A stretch of DNA of 64,000 nucleotides, taken from assembly GCA_965220825.1 (NCBI GenBank), contig OZ244839.1, positions 1,984,001-2,048,000 of the forward strand, written 5' to 3'. Position numbers and translations under genes: made by a program. This document shows positions 44,377-52,904 of this stretch, one piece after another. The first letter of the stretch is position 1; each line of letters opens with the position of its first letter. This DNA is from G965220825 sp965220825. Its GTDB lineage: Bacteria; Pseudomonadota; Alphaproteobacteria; UBA828. The notes below the pieces were generated by a model that searched no databases, was not told the origin of the DNA, and saw only the letters and a list, made by a program, of their open reading frames with translations.

Positions 44377-45551
44377 CGGTCGATCTCCCCGAAAACGATG
44401 TCCATGCTCGCGAGGTTGGATACCGTGTCCGCCAGCATGTGCCCGCGGCTCATATGGTCCAGCACCTGCAGGTGGGCGAAGCCCGGTGCGCGAATCTTGC
44501 AGCGGTAGGGCCTGTTGGTGCCGTCCGCCACCAAATAGACGCCGAACTCCCCCTTCGGCGCCTCCACCGCACGGTAGGTCTCGCCCGCCGGCACGTGATA
44601 GCCCTCGGTGTAGAGCTTGAAGTGGTGGATGAGCGCCTCCATGGAGTGCTTCATCTCGGCGCGGGTGGGCGGTGCGATCTTGCTGTCCCCCACCTTCACC
44701 GGCCCGGTCGGCATGCGCTCCAGGCACTGGCGAACGATCTTGACGCTCTCGCGCATCTCCTCCATGCGCACCAGGTAGCGCTCGTAGCAATCGCCGTTGG
44801 TACCGACGGGTACGCCGAAGTCCAACGCGTCGTAGACTTCGTAAGGCTGGTTGCGGCGCAGATCCCAGGAGACGCCGGATGCGCGCAGCACGGGCCCCGT
44901 CAGCCCCCAGTCGAACGCCTCCTGCGGGCTGAGCACGCCGATATCGACGGTGCGCTGCTTGAAGATGCGGTTTTCCGTCAGAACGTTTTCGATATCGTCG
45001 ATCACCTTGGGGAACGCGTCGTTCCATTCTCCGATATCGTCGAGCAGGCCGCCGTCGAGGTCGCCGGCGACGCCGCCAGGGCGGAAATAGGCGGCGTGGA
45101 GCCTGGCGCCCGAAGCGCGCTCATAGAACTCCATGGTGCGCTCGCGCTCCTCGAAGCCCCAGAAGAAGGGCGTCATGGCGCCCACGTCGAGCGCCATGGT
45201 GCAGATGTTCATCAGATGGTTCGCGATACGCGAAATCTCGCTGTAGAGCACCCGTATGTAGCGGGAGCGGGGCGGCAGTTCGAGGCCGAGCAGGCTTTCG
45301 ACGGCGAGCGCGAAGGCGTGCTCCTGGTTCATCGGCGCGACATAGTCCAGCCGGTCGAAATAGGGCACGGCCTGGAGGTAGGTCTTGTGCTCGATGAGCT
45401 TCTCGGTGCCCCGGTGCAGCAGACCGATATGGGGGTCGGCGCGCTCGACCACCTCTCCGTCCATCTCCAGCACGAGGCGCAGCACCCCGTGGGCCGCCGG
45501 ATGCTGCGGGCCGAAATTGACCGTCATGTTGCGGATTTGACGCTCGCTCAC
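44373..45551 (-). CDS. nuoD: NADH-quinone oxidoreductase subunit D
   Basis: A 392-residue hydrogenase-like subunit forming the quinone site with NuoB. The N-terminal N-F-G-P-Q-H-P-A-A-H-G motif (near 12-22) and the L-L-H-R-G-T-E-K-L-I-E region are conserved, and the C-terminus ends V-F-G-E-I-D-R as in the family. NuoC and NuoD are separate proteins, as usual in alphaproteobacteria. It overlaps nuoC by 4 bp and nuoE by 4 bp. Confidence 0.96.
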   Translation of the reverse strand: MSERQIRNMTVNFGPQHPAAHGVLRLVLEMDGEVVERADPHIGLLHRGTEKLIEHKTYLQAVPYFDRLDYVAPMNQEHAFALAVESLLGLELPPRSRYIRVLYSEISRIANHLMNICTMALDVGAMTPFFWGFEERERTMEFYERASGARLHAAYFRPGGVAGDLDGGLLDDIGEWNDAFPKVIDDIENVLTENRIFKQRTVDIGVLSPQEAFDWGLTGPVLRASGVSWDLRRNQPYEVYDALDFGVPVGTNGDCYERYLVRMEEMRESVKIVRQCLERMPTGPVKVGDSKIAPPTRAEMKHSMEALIHHFKLYTEGYHVPAGETYRAVEAPKGEFGVYLVADGTNRPYRCKIRAPGFAHLQVLDHMSRGHMLADTVSNLASMDIVFGEIDR

Positions 45552-46180
45552 GATGCCCGCCCGCCGTCGTCGGCCGCCGCTTCCGCCTTCTCGTCACCCG
45601 GCAGGGCGGCCTGTGCGCCTTCCCACGGGCTCAGAAAGTCGAAACGGCGGTACTCCTGGGTCAGCTTCACCGGCTCGTAGACAACGCGTTTCTGCTCGTC
45701 GTCGTAGCGCAGTTCCACATAGCCGGTCAGCGGGAAGTCCTTGCGCAGGGGGTGCCCCTCGAAGCCGTAGTCGGTGAGGATCCGGCGGAGATCCGCGTTG
45801 CCGGCGAAGTAGATGCCGTAGAGGTCCCAGGTCTCGCGCTCCCACCAGCCGGCGGCGCTGTAGAGTTCGGCGACGGAGGGGACCGCCTGGTCCTCGTCGA
45901 CGGCGATCTTGAGCCGCATGCGCCGATTGCTGCTCAGGCTCAGCAAATGATAGACGACGTCGAAGCGAGGGCTGCGCTCCGGATAGTCGACGCCACAGAT
46001 GTCGATGAGCTGCTCGAAGCGGCAGTTCGCATCGTCCCGAAGATATTTGAGAATGCGCGCCACCTGCTCCGCCTGGACCTCGACCGTGAGTTCGCCATGG
46101 GCCAGCGAGACCGCACCGACATGGTCGCTGAAGCTCGCGGCGATACGCTCGCCGAGTTCGCGCAGGCTGGCTTCGTCCAT
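45548..46180 (-). CDS. nuoC: NADH-quinone oxidoreductase subunit C
   Basis: A 210-residue 30-kDa-type subunit. The conserved block E-R-E-T-W-D-L-Y-G-I-Y-F-A-G-N and the following G-F-E-G-H-P-L-R-K-D-F-P-L-T-G-Y lie in the middle to C-terminal third. The C-terminal tail is Ala-rich. It overlaps nuoD by 4 bp and lies 24 bp after nuoB. Confidence 0.95.
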   Translation of the reverse strand: MDEASLRELGERIAASFSDHVGAVSLAHGELTVEVQAEQVARILKYLRDDANCRFEQLIDICGVDYPERSPRFDVVYHLLSLSSNRRMRLKIAVDEDQAVPSVAELYSAAGWWERETWDLYGIYFAGNADLRRILTDYGFEGHPLRKDFPLTGYVELRYDDEQKRVVYEPVKLTQEYRRFDFLSPWEGAQAALPGDEKAEAAADDGGRAS

Positions 46181-46204
46181 AGCCTCGTCCGCTCCGACGC
46201 GCCG

Positions 46205-46759
46205 CTAACGCACGATCGTGCCGGTTCGCCTGATCTTCCGCTGCAACTGCATGATGCCGTAGAGCAGCGCTTCGGCGGTCGGCGGACAGCCGGGCACATA
46301 GACGTCCACCGGCACGATACGGTCGCAACCGCGCACGACCGAATAGGAATAGTGGTAGTAGCCGCCGCCGTTGGCACAGCTCCCCATCGAGATGACGTAG
46401 CGCGGCTCCGGCATCTGGTCGTAGACCCGGCGGAAGGCAGGCGCCATCTTGTTGCACAGCGTGCCCGCGACGATCATCACGTCGGACTGGCGCGGGCTCG
46501 CGCGCGGCACCATGCCGATGCGGTCGATGTCGTAGCGGGATGCGATCGTCTGCATGAACTCGACGGCGCAGCAGGCGAGCCCGAAGGTCATGGGCCAGAG
46601 CGAGCCCGTGCGTGCCCAGTTGACCAGCCGATCCAGATTGGCGACCACGAACCCCCTGTCGCCGAGTTCCTGGCTCACCAGCGCCAGCGCCTCGTCCTGG
46701 GCCGCACCCTCGGGGAGCGGCCCACTCGGCAGGGCGGCGGTTCTTGCCTCTACTCCCAT
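46205..46759 (-). CDS. nuoB: NADH-quinone oxidoreductase subunit B
   Basis: A 184-residue subunit carrying the terminal N2 4Fe-4S cluster. The ligand motifs are G-L-A-C-C-A-V-E-F-M (near 60-69), G-S-C-A-N-G-G-G-Y (near 125-133) and V-P-G-C-P-P-T (near 154-160). I chose the ATG at 46759, which overlaps the nuoA stop by 10 bp; the longer frame runs inside nuoA. Confidence 0.95.
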   Translation of the reverse strand: MGVEARTAALPSGPLPEGAAQDEALALVSQELGDRGFVVANLDRLVNWARTGSLWPMTFGLACCAVEFMQTIASRYDIDRIGMVPRASPRQSDVMIVAGTLCNKMAPAFRRVYDQMPEPRYVISMGSCANGGGYYHYSYSVVRGCDRIVPVDVYVPGCPPTAEALLYGIMQLQRKIRRTGTIVR

Positions 46760-47124
46760 TCCAGCGCGCCCTTCTTCCACTCGTAGACGAAACCCACGGT
46801 GAGCAGCCCCAGAAAGACCATCATGGACCAGAAGCCATACAGCCCGATCTCGCTGAACGAGACGGCCCAGGGGAAGAGGAAGGCCACCTCCAGATCGAAG
46901 ATGATGAAGAGGATGGCCACCAGATAGAAACGCACGTCGAAACGCCCGCGCGCATCCTCGAAGGCGTCGAAGCCGCATTCATAGGCCGAGACCTTGTCGC
47001 GGTCCGGGCGTTGCGGCGCCGCGATGTAGGAGCCTGCGATCGCCGCCACCGCCATCACCCCGGCAATGCCGAGAAAGATGACGATGGGCAGATACTCCAG
47101 CAGCAGGGAGGTGGGCGCCGTCAT
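46750..47124 (-). CDS. nuoA: NADH-quinone oxidoreductase subunit A
   Basis: A 124-residue three-helix subunit. The conserved loop K-V-S-A-Y-E-C-G-F-D-A-F is near 43-54, with its key Cys, and the second helix has F-L-V-A-I-L-F-I-I-F-D-L-E-V-A-F-L-F-P-like sequence. I chose the ATG at 47124. It is the first of fourteen nuo genes; tRNA-Asp lies about 90 bp upstream on the same strand, and the operon promoter should be in or near that gap. Confidence 0.95.
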   Translation of the reverse strand: MTAPTSLLLEYLPIVIFLGIAGVMAVAAIAGSYIAAPQRPDRDKVSAYECGFDAFEDARGRFDVRFYLVAILFIIFDLEVAFLFPWAVSFSEIGLYGFWSMMVFLGLLTVGFVYEWKKGALEWE

Positions 47125-47214
47125 CGGTTCGAAAGCCCTCCCGGAGGGTGCGCCCCGTGGCGGTCCCTGTGGCGATCCATGTCCATACCTTCGCGGTCGC
47201 AAGGCCGAGAAACA

Positions 47215-47293
47215 TGGCGGGAGTGACGGGACTCGAACCCGCGACCTCCGGCGTGACAGGCCGGCGCTCTAAACCAGGCTGAGCTACACCCCC
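47215..47293 (-). tRNA. tRNA-Asp (GTC)
   Basis: The acceptor stem ggggggtg-type 5' end (GGGGGTG) pairs with CACTCCC. The anticodon loop is CTGTCAC with anticodon GTC, the T-loop is TTCGAGT, and a 3' CCA is encoded (tgg at 47215-47217 on the plus strand). Total 79 nt with an 11-nt D-loop, slightly longer than usual. Confidence 0.95.
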
Positions 47294-47398
47294 CGGCAAT
47301 GCGCGCGGTGCGGCCGCACCGCGCCGCGCGCCCCCATGTAGAGCAAGGGGCCGTGCCCGGTCAAGGCGCTTGCCGAAAGCGGCGGCGGGCGGGCGCGG

Positions 47399-47471
47399 TG
47401 GGCGGTGACGGGATCGAACCGCCGACCTCTTGGGTGTAAACCAAGCGCTCTCCCGGCTGAGCTAACCGCCC
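47399..47471 (-). tRNA. tRNA-Val (TAC)
   Basis: Acceptor GGGCGGT pairs with ACCGCCC. The anticodon stem-loop CTTGG-TTTACAC-CCAAG has anticodon TAC, and the T-loop is TTCGATC. The discriminator is A. The next bases read CCG, so CCA is not encoded and must be added by the CCA-adding enzyme. Confidence 0.95.
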
Positions 47472-47541
47472 GCGCCTCCGCACCCCGGTCGCGCCCGCCC
47501 CCGCCGCCTGCCGGCGGGCAGGGGCGTGTTGCGCGCCCCGG

Positions 47542-47814
47542 CTAGTTGAGCGCCTCCTTCAGCACTTTGCTCGCCTTGAACTTGGGCTGGTTCGAAGCGG
47601 CGACATGGATCTCCTCCCCGGTGCGCGGATTGCGCGCCTTGGTGGCCTGCCGCCGGATGACGTTGAAGGATCCGAAACCGGCGAGCCTCACGTCGGAGCC
47701 GGCTCGAAGACTATCGACGATCACGTCGAGCATGCTGTCAACCGCACGGGACGCCTCCGCATTGGAGAGGTTCGCCCGGCTTGCCACCGCCTTGGTCAAT
47801 TCGGCTTTGTTCAC
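47542..47814 (-). CDS. HU family DNA-binding protein
   Basis: A 90-residue nucleoid protein of normal HU length: N-terminal helices with N-K-A-E-L-T-K-A-V-A, the dimer core V-R-L-A-G-F-G-S-F, then the DNA-binding arm with A-R-N-P-R-T-G-E-E-I. I chose GTG at 47814, six bases after gggag. Upstream on the minus strand, an 8-bp direct repeat (tccgtgat in the gene's sense) occurs twice, 25 bp apart (47852-47859 and 47877-47884), near where a promoter is expected. Often found next to lon; lon is absent here. Confidence 0.94.
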   Translation of the reverse strand: MNKAELTKAVASRANLSNAEASRAVDSMLDVIVDSLRAGSDVRLAGFGSFNVIRRQATKARNPRTGEEIHVAASNQPKFKASKVLKEALN

Positions 47815-48043
47815 TGCTCGCTCCCATTTTGCAGTTGACGGACAGGAAAGGATCACGGATTCCGCAGCCTAACCGAATCACGGACTCCAGAATTAAGGAA
47901 ATGTGAACGCCGTCGCGGGCCGCCGTCAACGCTCAATGCGCACACGGCACGTTTTTCCGCTTCACGGCGCGAACGCGCTCCGGCACCGCTGCATCGCGCG
48001 CTTCGCCCTCGCAGCCCGCCATCACCGCTCGTCATACCGCGGC

Positions 48044-48919
48044 TCAACCTGTCGCCGAAAGCGTCCCGATGCCGGCCACGACCACGGCGATGCCGAGCCA
48101 TTGCAGGAGGACGATCCGCTCGCGCAGGAAGACGCGGGCAAGCAGCACCGTCACCACCGAATAGGCCGAACTCGTGACGATGGCGAACTCGCCGTTTTCC
48201 AGCGAGAGCCCGCCATAGACGAAGGCGTAGCCCAAGGTGTCCATCAGCGCGAGAAACGCGACCAGAGGCCAGATCCGGACAGGCATGGCCGGCGCCCGGC
48301 GGAGCGCGAGAAAGCCCGCAGCAAGGACGACGAAACCCGCCAGTCGGGCGGACAGCAGCGTCTGGGCGAGCCCGTAGCGTTCGATGGCGTGGTCCGCGCT
48401 CAACAGCGCGACGGCGAACAGCACGGCCGAGCCCAGCGCCATGAGGATGGAGCGCCGCAACACGGCGGGGGCATATTCGGGCTTCTCGCCGCCGTCGATG
48501 CGGGTGACGGCGAGCGCCACCAGCCAGACCCCGCCCATCGTCGCCGCCATGGCGATCCAGTGGATCACGTCCGGGCGGGCGCCGAAGACGACCGTCATGG
48601 GCACGGCGAAGGCGGGGTAGCTCGAGACCATGGGCGAGCCGAGGGAAACCGGCCCCCGGGTCAGCGCATCGAACAGCATGAGCGTCGCGAACAGGCTGGC
48701 AACGCCGTTCAAGGCAAGCAGCCAGAAGCCCGAGACGTCCCAGATCATGGGCTCGCCACGGGCGGCGATGTAGAGGCCGGTGATCGCGCCGCCGACGGTC
48801 ATGATGCCGAGCAGCGCCCCCCACACGCCGATGGCGCGGCCCACGAAGCGGGCGGCAAAGTCCGAGACGCCCCAACTGACAGCCGCGCCGGAACCCACCA
48901 GCGCGGCACCGACGATCAT
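48044..48919 (-). CDS. EamA/DMT-family transporter
   Basis: A 291-residue inner-membrane protein with ten predicted helices in two EamA repeats (about 1-140 and 150-291). It belongs to the drug/metabolite transporter superfamily, whose members often export amino acids or metabolites; the substrate is not predictable. Divergent from zur across a 268-bp gap (48920-49187), which has no other gene. A control link to zinc is not supported by any clear box. Confidence 0.88.
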   Translation of the reverse strand: MIVGAALVGSGAAVSWGVSDFAARFVGRAIGVWGALLGIMTVGGAITGLYIAARGEPMIWDVSGFWLLALNGVASLFATLMLFDALTRGPVSLGSPMVSSYPAFAVPMTVVFGARPDVIHWIAMAATMGGVWLVALAVTRIDGGEKPEYAPAVLRRSILMALGSAVLFAVALLSADHAIERYGLAQTLLSARLAGFVVLAAGFLALRRAPAMPVRIWPLVAFLALMDTLGYAFVYGGLSLENGEFAIVTSSAYSVVTVLLARVFLRERIVLLQWLGIAVVVAGIGTLSATG

Positions 48920-49187
48920 GGGGCGCCCGACCGCGGGACGGACGGCGTGCGCATCTTCTGAAAGGAGGACGGCGCGCCTCGAAACATTGGCATTCTACGC
49001 TCCAGACCGCTGCGATTCGGCAGAAAATAGCCTGAATCGCCGCGGCAAGGGAGCGCCCGCCGGCGCCGACTTGAGGGCCTTTGCGGAGACGGGGTCCGTT
49101 TTACGGTTTCAAAGGCGGGCGGGCATGATAACGTAACGCAGACAACGAGCCGACCGGCGGGCCGGCGGTCGGACGGCGGAAGGACCC

Positions 49188-49691
49188 ATGACGGACTCTC
49201 GGACTGAGGCCATGCGCCCGCGCGGCGCGGGCCACGCCCATGACGAATGCATCAGGAACGCATTCGCCCGCGCCGAGGATGTGTGCGCACGGAACGGGGC
49301 CCGGCTCACGCCGCTCAGGCGCAGGGTGCTTGAGCTCATCTGGCAGAGCCACCGGGCGGTCAAGGCCTACGACATATTGGCGGAGCTGGGCGACGGGCGC
49401 GGCGGTGCCAAGCCGCCGACGGTCTACCGCACGCTGGACTTTCTCATGGAGCAAGGCCTGCTGCACCGCATCGACAGCCTTCGCGCCTATGTCGGCTGCC
49501 CCCAGCCCGGCCCCGATCATTCCGCGCAGTTCCTCATCTGCAGCGACTGCGGAGAGGTTTCGGAGATGGACGCCAATGCCATCGACCGCGTCATCGACGA
49601 CCGGGCGGCCGACGCGGGCTTCGCGGTCTCCCGCAAGATTATCGAGTTGCACGGCACATGCCCGGATTGCACGCCGCTCTCGAACCGCTGA
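49188..49691 (+). CDS. zur: Fur-family zinc regulator Zur
   Basis: A 167-residue Fur-family repressor. The winged helix lies at about 25-90 (L-T-P-L-R-R-R-V-L-E-L-I-W and P-P-T-V-Y-R-T-L-D-F-L), and the C-terminal dimer domain has the structural zinc pairs C-S-D-C and C-P-D-C. An N-terminal H-A-H-D-E-C segment adds possible ligands. The Zur label comes from the znuCB genes that follow, the first overlapping it by 34 bp. A weak partly symmetric site at 49125-49140 (atgataacgtaacgca) could be an operator, but does not match the known Zur box well. Confidence 0.88.
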   Translation: MTDSRTEAMRPRGAGHAHDECIRNAFARAEDVCARNGARLTPLRRRVLELIWQSHRAVKAYDILAELGDGRGGAKPPTVYRTLDFLMEQGLLHRIDSLRAYVGCPQPGPDHSAQFLICSDCGEVSEMDANAIDRVIDDRAADAGFAVSRKIIELHGTCPDCTPLSNR

Positions 49692-50497
49692 GCGGGGAGG
49701 CGCCGGCGGCAGGCGGACCGCCGCTGATCTCCGGCGAAAATCTCGTCGTCCGCTACGGCCGGCGCACCGTCCTCGACAAGGTCTCCATTACCGTCGGAAG
49801 CGGCGAGATCGTAAGCCTGATCGGCCCGAACGGCGCCGGCAAGAGCACGCTGGTGCGCGCGCTTCTGCGCCTGATAAAGCCCGACGGAGGGACGGTTCGC
49901 CAGACGCCCGGTCTCAAGGTGGGCTACGTTCCGCAGCGCATCGAGGCCCACCCGCTGCTGCCCGTGACGGTGCACCGCTTCCTGACTCTGGCCCGGCGCC
50001 GGCGGCGGAAGGACATCCTTGCCGCACTCGATGAAGTGGGTGCGGCCGATACCATCGACCGTCAGCTCCACGACCTCTCCGGCGGCGAGTTCCGCCGCGT
50101 GACGCTTGCCCGCGCCCTTTTGCGCGACCCGGACCTTCTGGTGCTGGACGAGCCGAGCGATCATGTCGATTTTCGCGGCCGCCTTGCCCTGGGCCGTCTC
50201 ATCGGGGCCCTCAGGGACCGGCGCGGCTGCGGCATCCTGATCATCTCTCACGATCTCCATCTGGTGCTGGGCGCGACCGACCGTGTGGTTTGCATCAACG
50301 GGCATGTCTGCTGCACCGGCAGACCCGACGCGGTAAGCCGCCACCCGAACTACATCTCCCTGTTCGGTCCCGAGGCCGCGGCCGCTCTCGCCGTCTATAC
50401 CCACAGCCACGATCACAGCCACGACATCGCGGGCCGGGTGGTGCCGCTCGAGATGGGCGAGAACGCCGAGACGACCGCCGCCGGAGACCGGCGCTAG
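49658..50497 (+). CDS. znuC: Zinc ABC transporter ATPase ZnuC
   Basis: A 279-residue ATPase with Walker A G-P-N-G-A-G-K-S-T, signature L-S-G-G-E-F-R-R, Walker B L-V-L-D-E-P-S-D-H-V-D and an S-H-D-L H-loop. The C-terminal tail is His-rich (T-H-S-H-D-H-S-H-D), a common trait of zinc transport proteins. The ATG at 49658 starts inside zur; a TTG at 49667 is an alternative. Family and context both point to zinc. Confidence 0.92.
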   Translation: MPGLHAALEPLSGEAPAAGGPPLISGENLVVRYGRRTVLDKVSITVGSGEIVSLIGPNGAGKSTLVRALLRLIKPDGGTVRQTPGLKVGYVPQRIEAHPLLPVTVHRFLTLARRRRRKDILAALDEVGAADTIDRQLHDLSGGEFRRVTLARALLRDPDLLVLDEPSDHVDFRGRLALGRLIGALRDRRGCGILIISHDLHLVLGATDRVVCINGHVCCTGRPDAVSRHPNYISLFGPEAAAALAVYTHSHDHSHDIAGRVVPLEMGENAETTAAGDRR

Positions 50498-50505
50498 CCG
50501 CTGCA

Positions 50506-51339
50506 ATGCTGGACGACTTCTTCTCCCGTGCACTCATGGGGGGCGTCGGCCTCGCCTTTGCCATCGGTCCGCTGGGCTGCTTCGTGGTATGGCGCCGCAT
50601 GGCCTATTTCGGCGATTCCATAGCCCATAGCGCATTGCTCGGCGTCGCCATGGGAATCGCGCTCGGCATCGACCTCAACGCCGGAATCGCGATCGTCTGC
50701 GCGTGCCTCGCCCTGCTGCTCCCGCTGCTCCAGCGTCAACGGCGCATCGCGACGGACACCCTGCTCGGGCTCCTCGCCCACGGCTCGCTGGCCTCCGGCC
50801 TGGTCGCGCTCAGCTTCTTCGAGACGGTCCGCGTGGACCTGGTGGGCTATCTTTTCGGCGACCTGCTCGCCGTAACCCATCAGGACATCTTTTGGATCTA
50901 TGGCGGGGGTGCTGCGCTGCTTGCGGCAACGGCCGCGATCTGGCGGCCGCTGCTCTCCGTCACGCTGCACGAGGAACTGGCTCAGGCGGAGGGCACGCGC
51001 ACCGGGCTGGTGCGCATCGTCTTCACCCTGCTGATCGCGCTCGCGGTGGCTATCGCCATGAAGATCGTCGGTCTGATCCTGGTCGTGGCGCTGCTCATCA
51101 TTCCGGCGGCCACCGCACGGCGCTTCGCGCGTTCGCCCGAACAGATGGCGGTCTTTTCCTGCATTGTCGGGGCCCTTGCGGTGGCCGGCGGGCTGCATGG
51201 CTCGCTCCTCTGGGACACCCCGTCGGGCCCCTCGGTGGTGGTGACGGCGATCCTGCTCTTTGCCGTCGTGTTCGCCGCCGGCGCCCTCGCGCCCCTGGCG
51301 GCAGCGGCATGGCGGCGGACCCAGCCCCTTCTTCCGTGA
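50506..51339 (+). CDS. znuB: Zinc ABC transporter permease ZnuB
   Basis: A 277-residue metal-type (ABC-3) permease with about eight helices. The N-terminal block R-M-A-Y-F-G-D-S-I-A-H-S-A-L-L-G is the signature of ZnuB/MntB permeases. It starts 8 bp after znuC. The periplasmic zinc-binding protein ZnuA is not encoded nearby and must lie elsewhere or be replaced. hisI begins 37 bp after its stop. Confidence 0.93.
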   Translation: MLDDFFSRALMGGVGLAFAIGPLGCFVVWRRMAYFGDSIAHSALLGVAMGIALGIDLNAGIAIVCACLALLLPLLQRQRRIATDTLLGLLAHGSLASGLVALSFFETVRVDLVGYLFGDLLAVTHQDIFWIYGGGAALLAATAAIWRPLLSVTLHEELAQAEGTRTGLVRIVFTLLIALAVAIAMKIVGLILVVALLIIPAATARRFARSPEQMAVFSCIVGALAVAGGLHGSLLWDTPSGPSVVVTAILLFAVVFAAGALAPLAAAAWRRTQPLLP

Positions 51340-51376
51340 GACCGACACGCGACCCCGCAACAGACGGCCGGACGCC

Positions 51377-51766
51377 ATGACGACAAGCGAAAGCGCAACC
51401 GAGCGGATCATTGCCTCGCTCCGCTTCAACGACGCGGGCCTCGTGCCTGCCATCGCCCAGGCGCACGACACCGGCCAGGTGCTGATGCTCGCCTGGATGA
51501 ACGCGGCCGCGATCCGCGAGACGCTCGAGACCGGCCGCGTCTGCTACTGGTCGCGCTCCCGGGCATGCCTCTGGCGCAAGGGAGAGACCTCGGGCCACAT
51601 CCAGCGCCTGGTGGAGCTGCGCTTCGATTGCGACCGGGACACGCTGCTGCTGCTGGTGGAGCAGACGGGGCCCGCATGCCACACCTTGCGCCCCTCGTGT
51701 TTCTTCTACGCGGTACGCGATGGAGAGAGTGTCGTCATCGCCGAGCCGGTAGAGAAAAGCGGATAG
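51377..51766 (+). CDS. hisI: Phosphoribosyl-AMP cyclohydrolase
   Basis: A 129-residue HisI that opens the purine ring in histidine synthesis. The zinc ligands C85, C101 and C108 and the Mg-binding D84, D86 and D88 (D-C-D-R-D) are all present, as is W-S-R-S-R near 58-62. It is the classical zinc enzyme, with no fused HisE domain. It follows zur-znuC-znuB in the same direction, so it may be co-transcribed with the zinc uptake genes. I chose the ATG at 51377; the longer frame lies in znuB. Confidence 0.94.
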   Translation: MTTSESATERIIASLRFNDAGLVPAIAQAHDTGQVLMLAWMNAAAIRETLETGRVCYWSRSRACLWRKGETSGHIQRLVELRFDCDRDTLLLLVEQTGPACHTLRPSCFFYAVRDGESVVIAEPVEKSG

Positions 51767-51772
51767 GGGCGA

Positions 51773-52894
51773 TCAGCGCAGCCGAGCCGGGTCCAGGCAC
51801 GCCGCGCGCACGCCGCAAGCGGCGAGCGGGGCGGGCAACGGCCGCCCGGTGACGAGCGCGGCGGCGGCCTCGGCCATGGCAGGTGCCGTCATGATCCCGC
51901 CCCCGCCTTGCCCGACGAGCCAAAAGAAACCCTCCGCGGAAGCGTCGTAGCCCGCCACCGGCTCCCGGTCGCGCACGAAGCTGCGAAGGCCCGCCCACTT
52001 GTTGCGGATGACGCGGATCTCGACCTCCGCCGCCTTTCCGATGCGATCCGCCCCCAGCGCGATATCCAGCTCTTCCGGTTGCGCGTCGCAGGGCGGGGAC
52101 GGATCCTCGTCGGCGGGCGAGCCGAGCAGGCGGCCCGAATCGGGCTTGAAGTAGAACGCTTCGCCCACATCGATCACCATGGGCGAATCGCCTGGAATGC
52201 CGTCGGGCGCGTCGAAGACGAAGACCGTGCGCCGCTTGGGCTCGAGGCCCAGAGGCGCAACCCCCGCGAGCGCCGCGACCTCGTCGCCCCATGCGCCGGC
52301 AGCGTTAACGACCACGGGCGCGGCGAAGGCGCCCGCCGCGGTTTCCGCCTGCCAGAGGGCCCGGTCGCGTGCGAGCGCCCGCACGCCGGCGCCCGCCACG
52401 AACCTGCCGCCACGGTCGCGCAAGCCGCGCAGGAAGCCCTGATGCAGCGCCGCCACGTCGATTTCCCGCGCTTCCGATTCGAGCACGGCGCCCGCGGCGT
52501 AACCCTCCCGCAGCAGCGGCGCTCGCGCGCGGGCTTCACCGCCGCCGAGACGAAGGACACCGGGCGCGTCGTGGCGGTTCTCTTCGTAGAATCGCTCGAG
52601 CGCGGCCGCCTGATCCGCCCGGCCGACATACATCATGCCGCGCGGGGCGAGCAGCGGAGCCGCGGCGAAGCCCTCGGGCGGGCGCTCCATGAAGCCGCGG
52701 CTTGCCCGGGTCAGCGATCGCAAGACCGGGCCGCCATAGGCCTCCGAGAACATGGCGGCGGACCGTCCGGTGGTGTGATAGCCCGCCTGTTCCTCGCGCT
52801 CGAGCAACACCGCGTACCCATGCGCGGCGAGTGCGTATGCGGCGGATGTGCCGGCGATGCCGGCGCCGATCACCAGAAAATCGCATCGTTCCAT
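51773..52894 (-). CDS. DAO-family FAD-dependent oxidoreductase
   Basis: A 373-residue flavoprotein of the glycine/D-amino-acid oxidase family. The FAD Rossmann motif V-I-G-A-G-I-A-G-T-S is near 8-17, and Y-H-T-T-G-R-S-A-A-M-F-S-E (near 38-50) is typical of amine-oxidising members. The C-terminal G-Q-G-G-G-G-I loop meets the flavin. I chose the ATG at 52894. It follows the OFA-type transporter gene by 10 bp, so uptake and oxidation of one amine or amino acid is plausible. Substrate unknown. Confidence 0.88.
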   Translation of the reverse strand: MERCDFLVIGAGIAGTSAAYALAAHGYAVLLEREEQAGYHTTGRSAAMFSEAYGGPVLRSLTRASRGFMERPPEGFAAAPLLAPRGMMYVGRADQAAALERFYEENRHDAPGVLRLGGGEARARAPLLREGYAAGAVLESEAREIDVAALHQGFLRGLRDRGGRFVAGAGVRALARDRALWQAETAAGAFAAPVVVNAAGAWGDEVAALAGVAPLGLEPKRRTVFVFDAPDGIPGDSPMVIDVGEAFYFKPDSGRLLGSPADEDPSPPCDAQPEELDIALGADRIGKAAEVEIRVIRNKWAGLRSFVRDREPVAGYDASAEGFFWLVGQGGGGIMTAPAMAEAAAALVTGRPLPAPLAACGVRAACLDPARLR

Positions 52895-52904
52895 CGCGCC
52901 CGTC

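Noticed and set aside
49125..49140. Possible Zur operator upstream of zur
   Set aside because: Only partly symmetric and a poor match to known alphaproteobacterial Zur boxes; mentioned with zur but not listed as a site.
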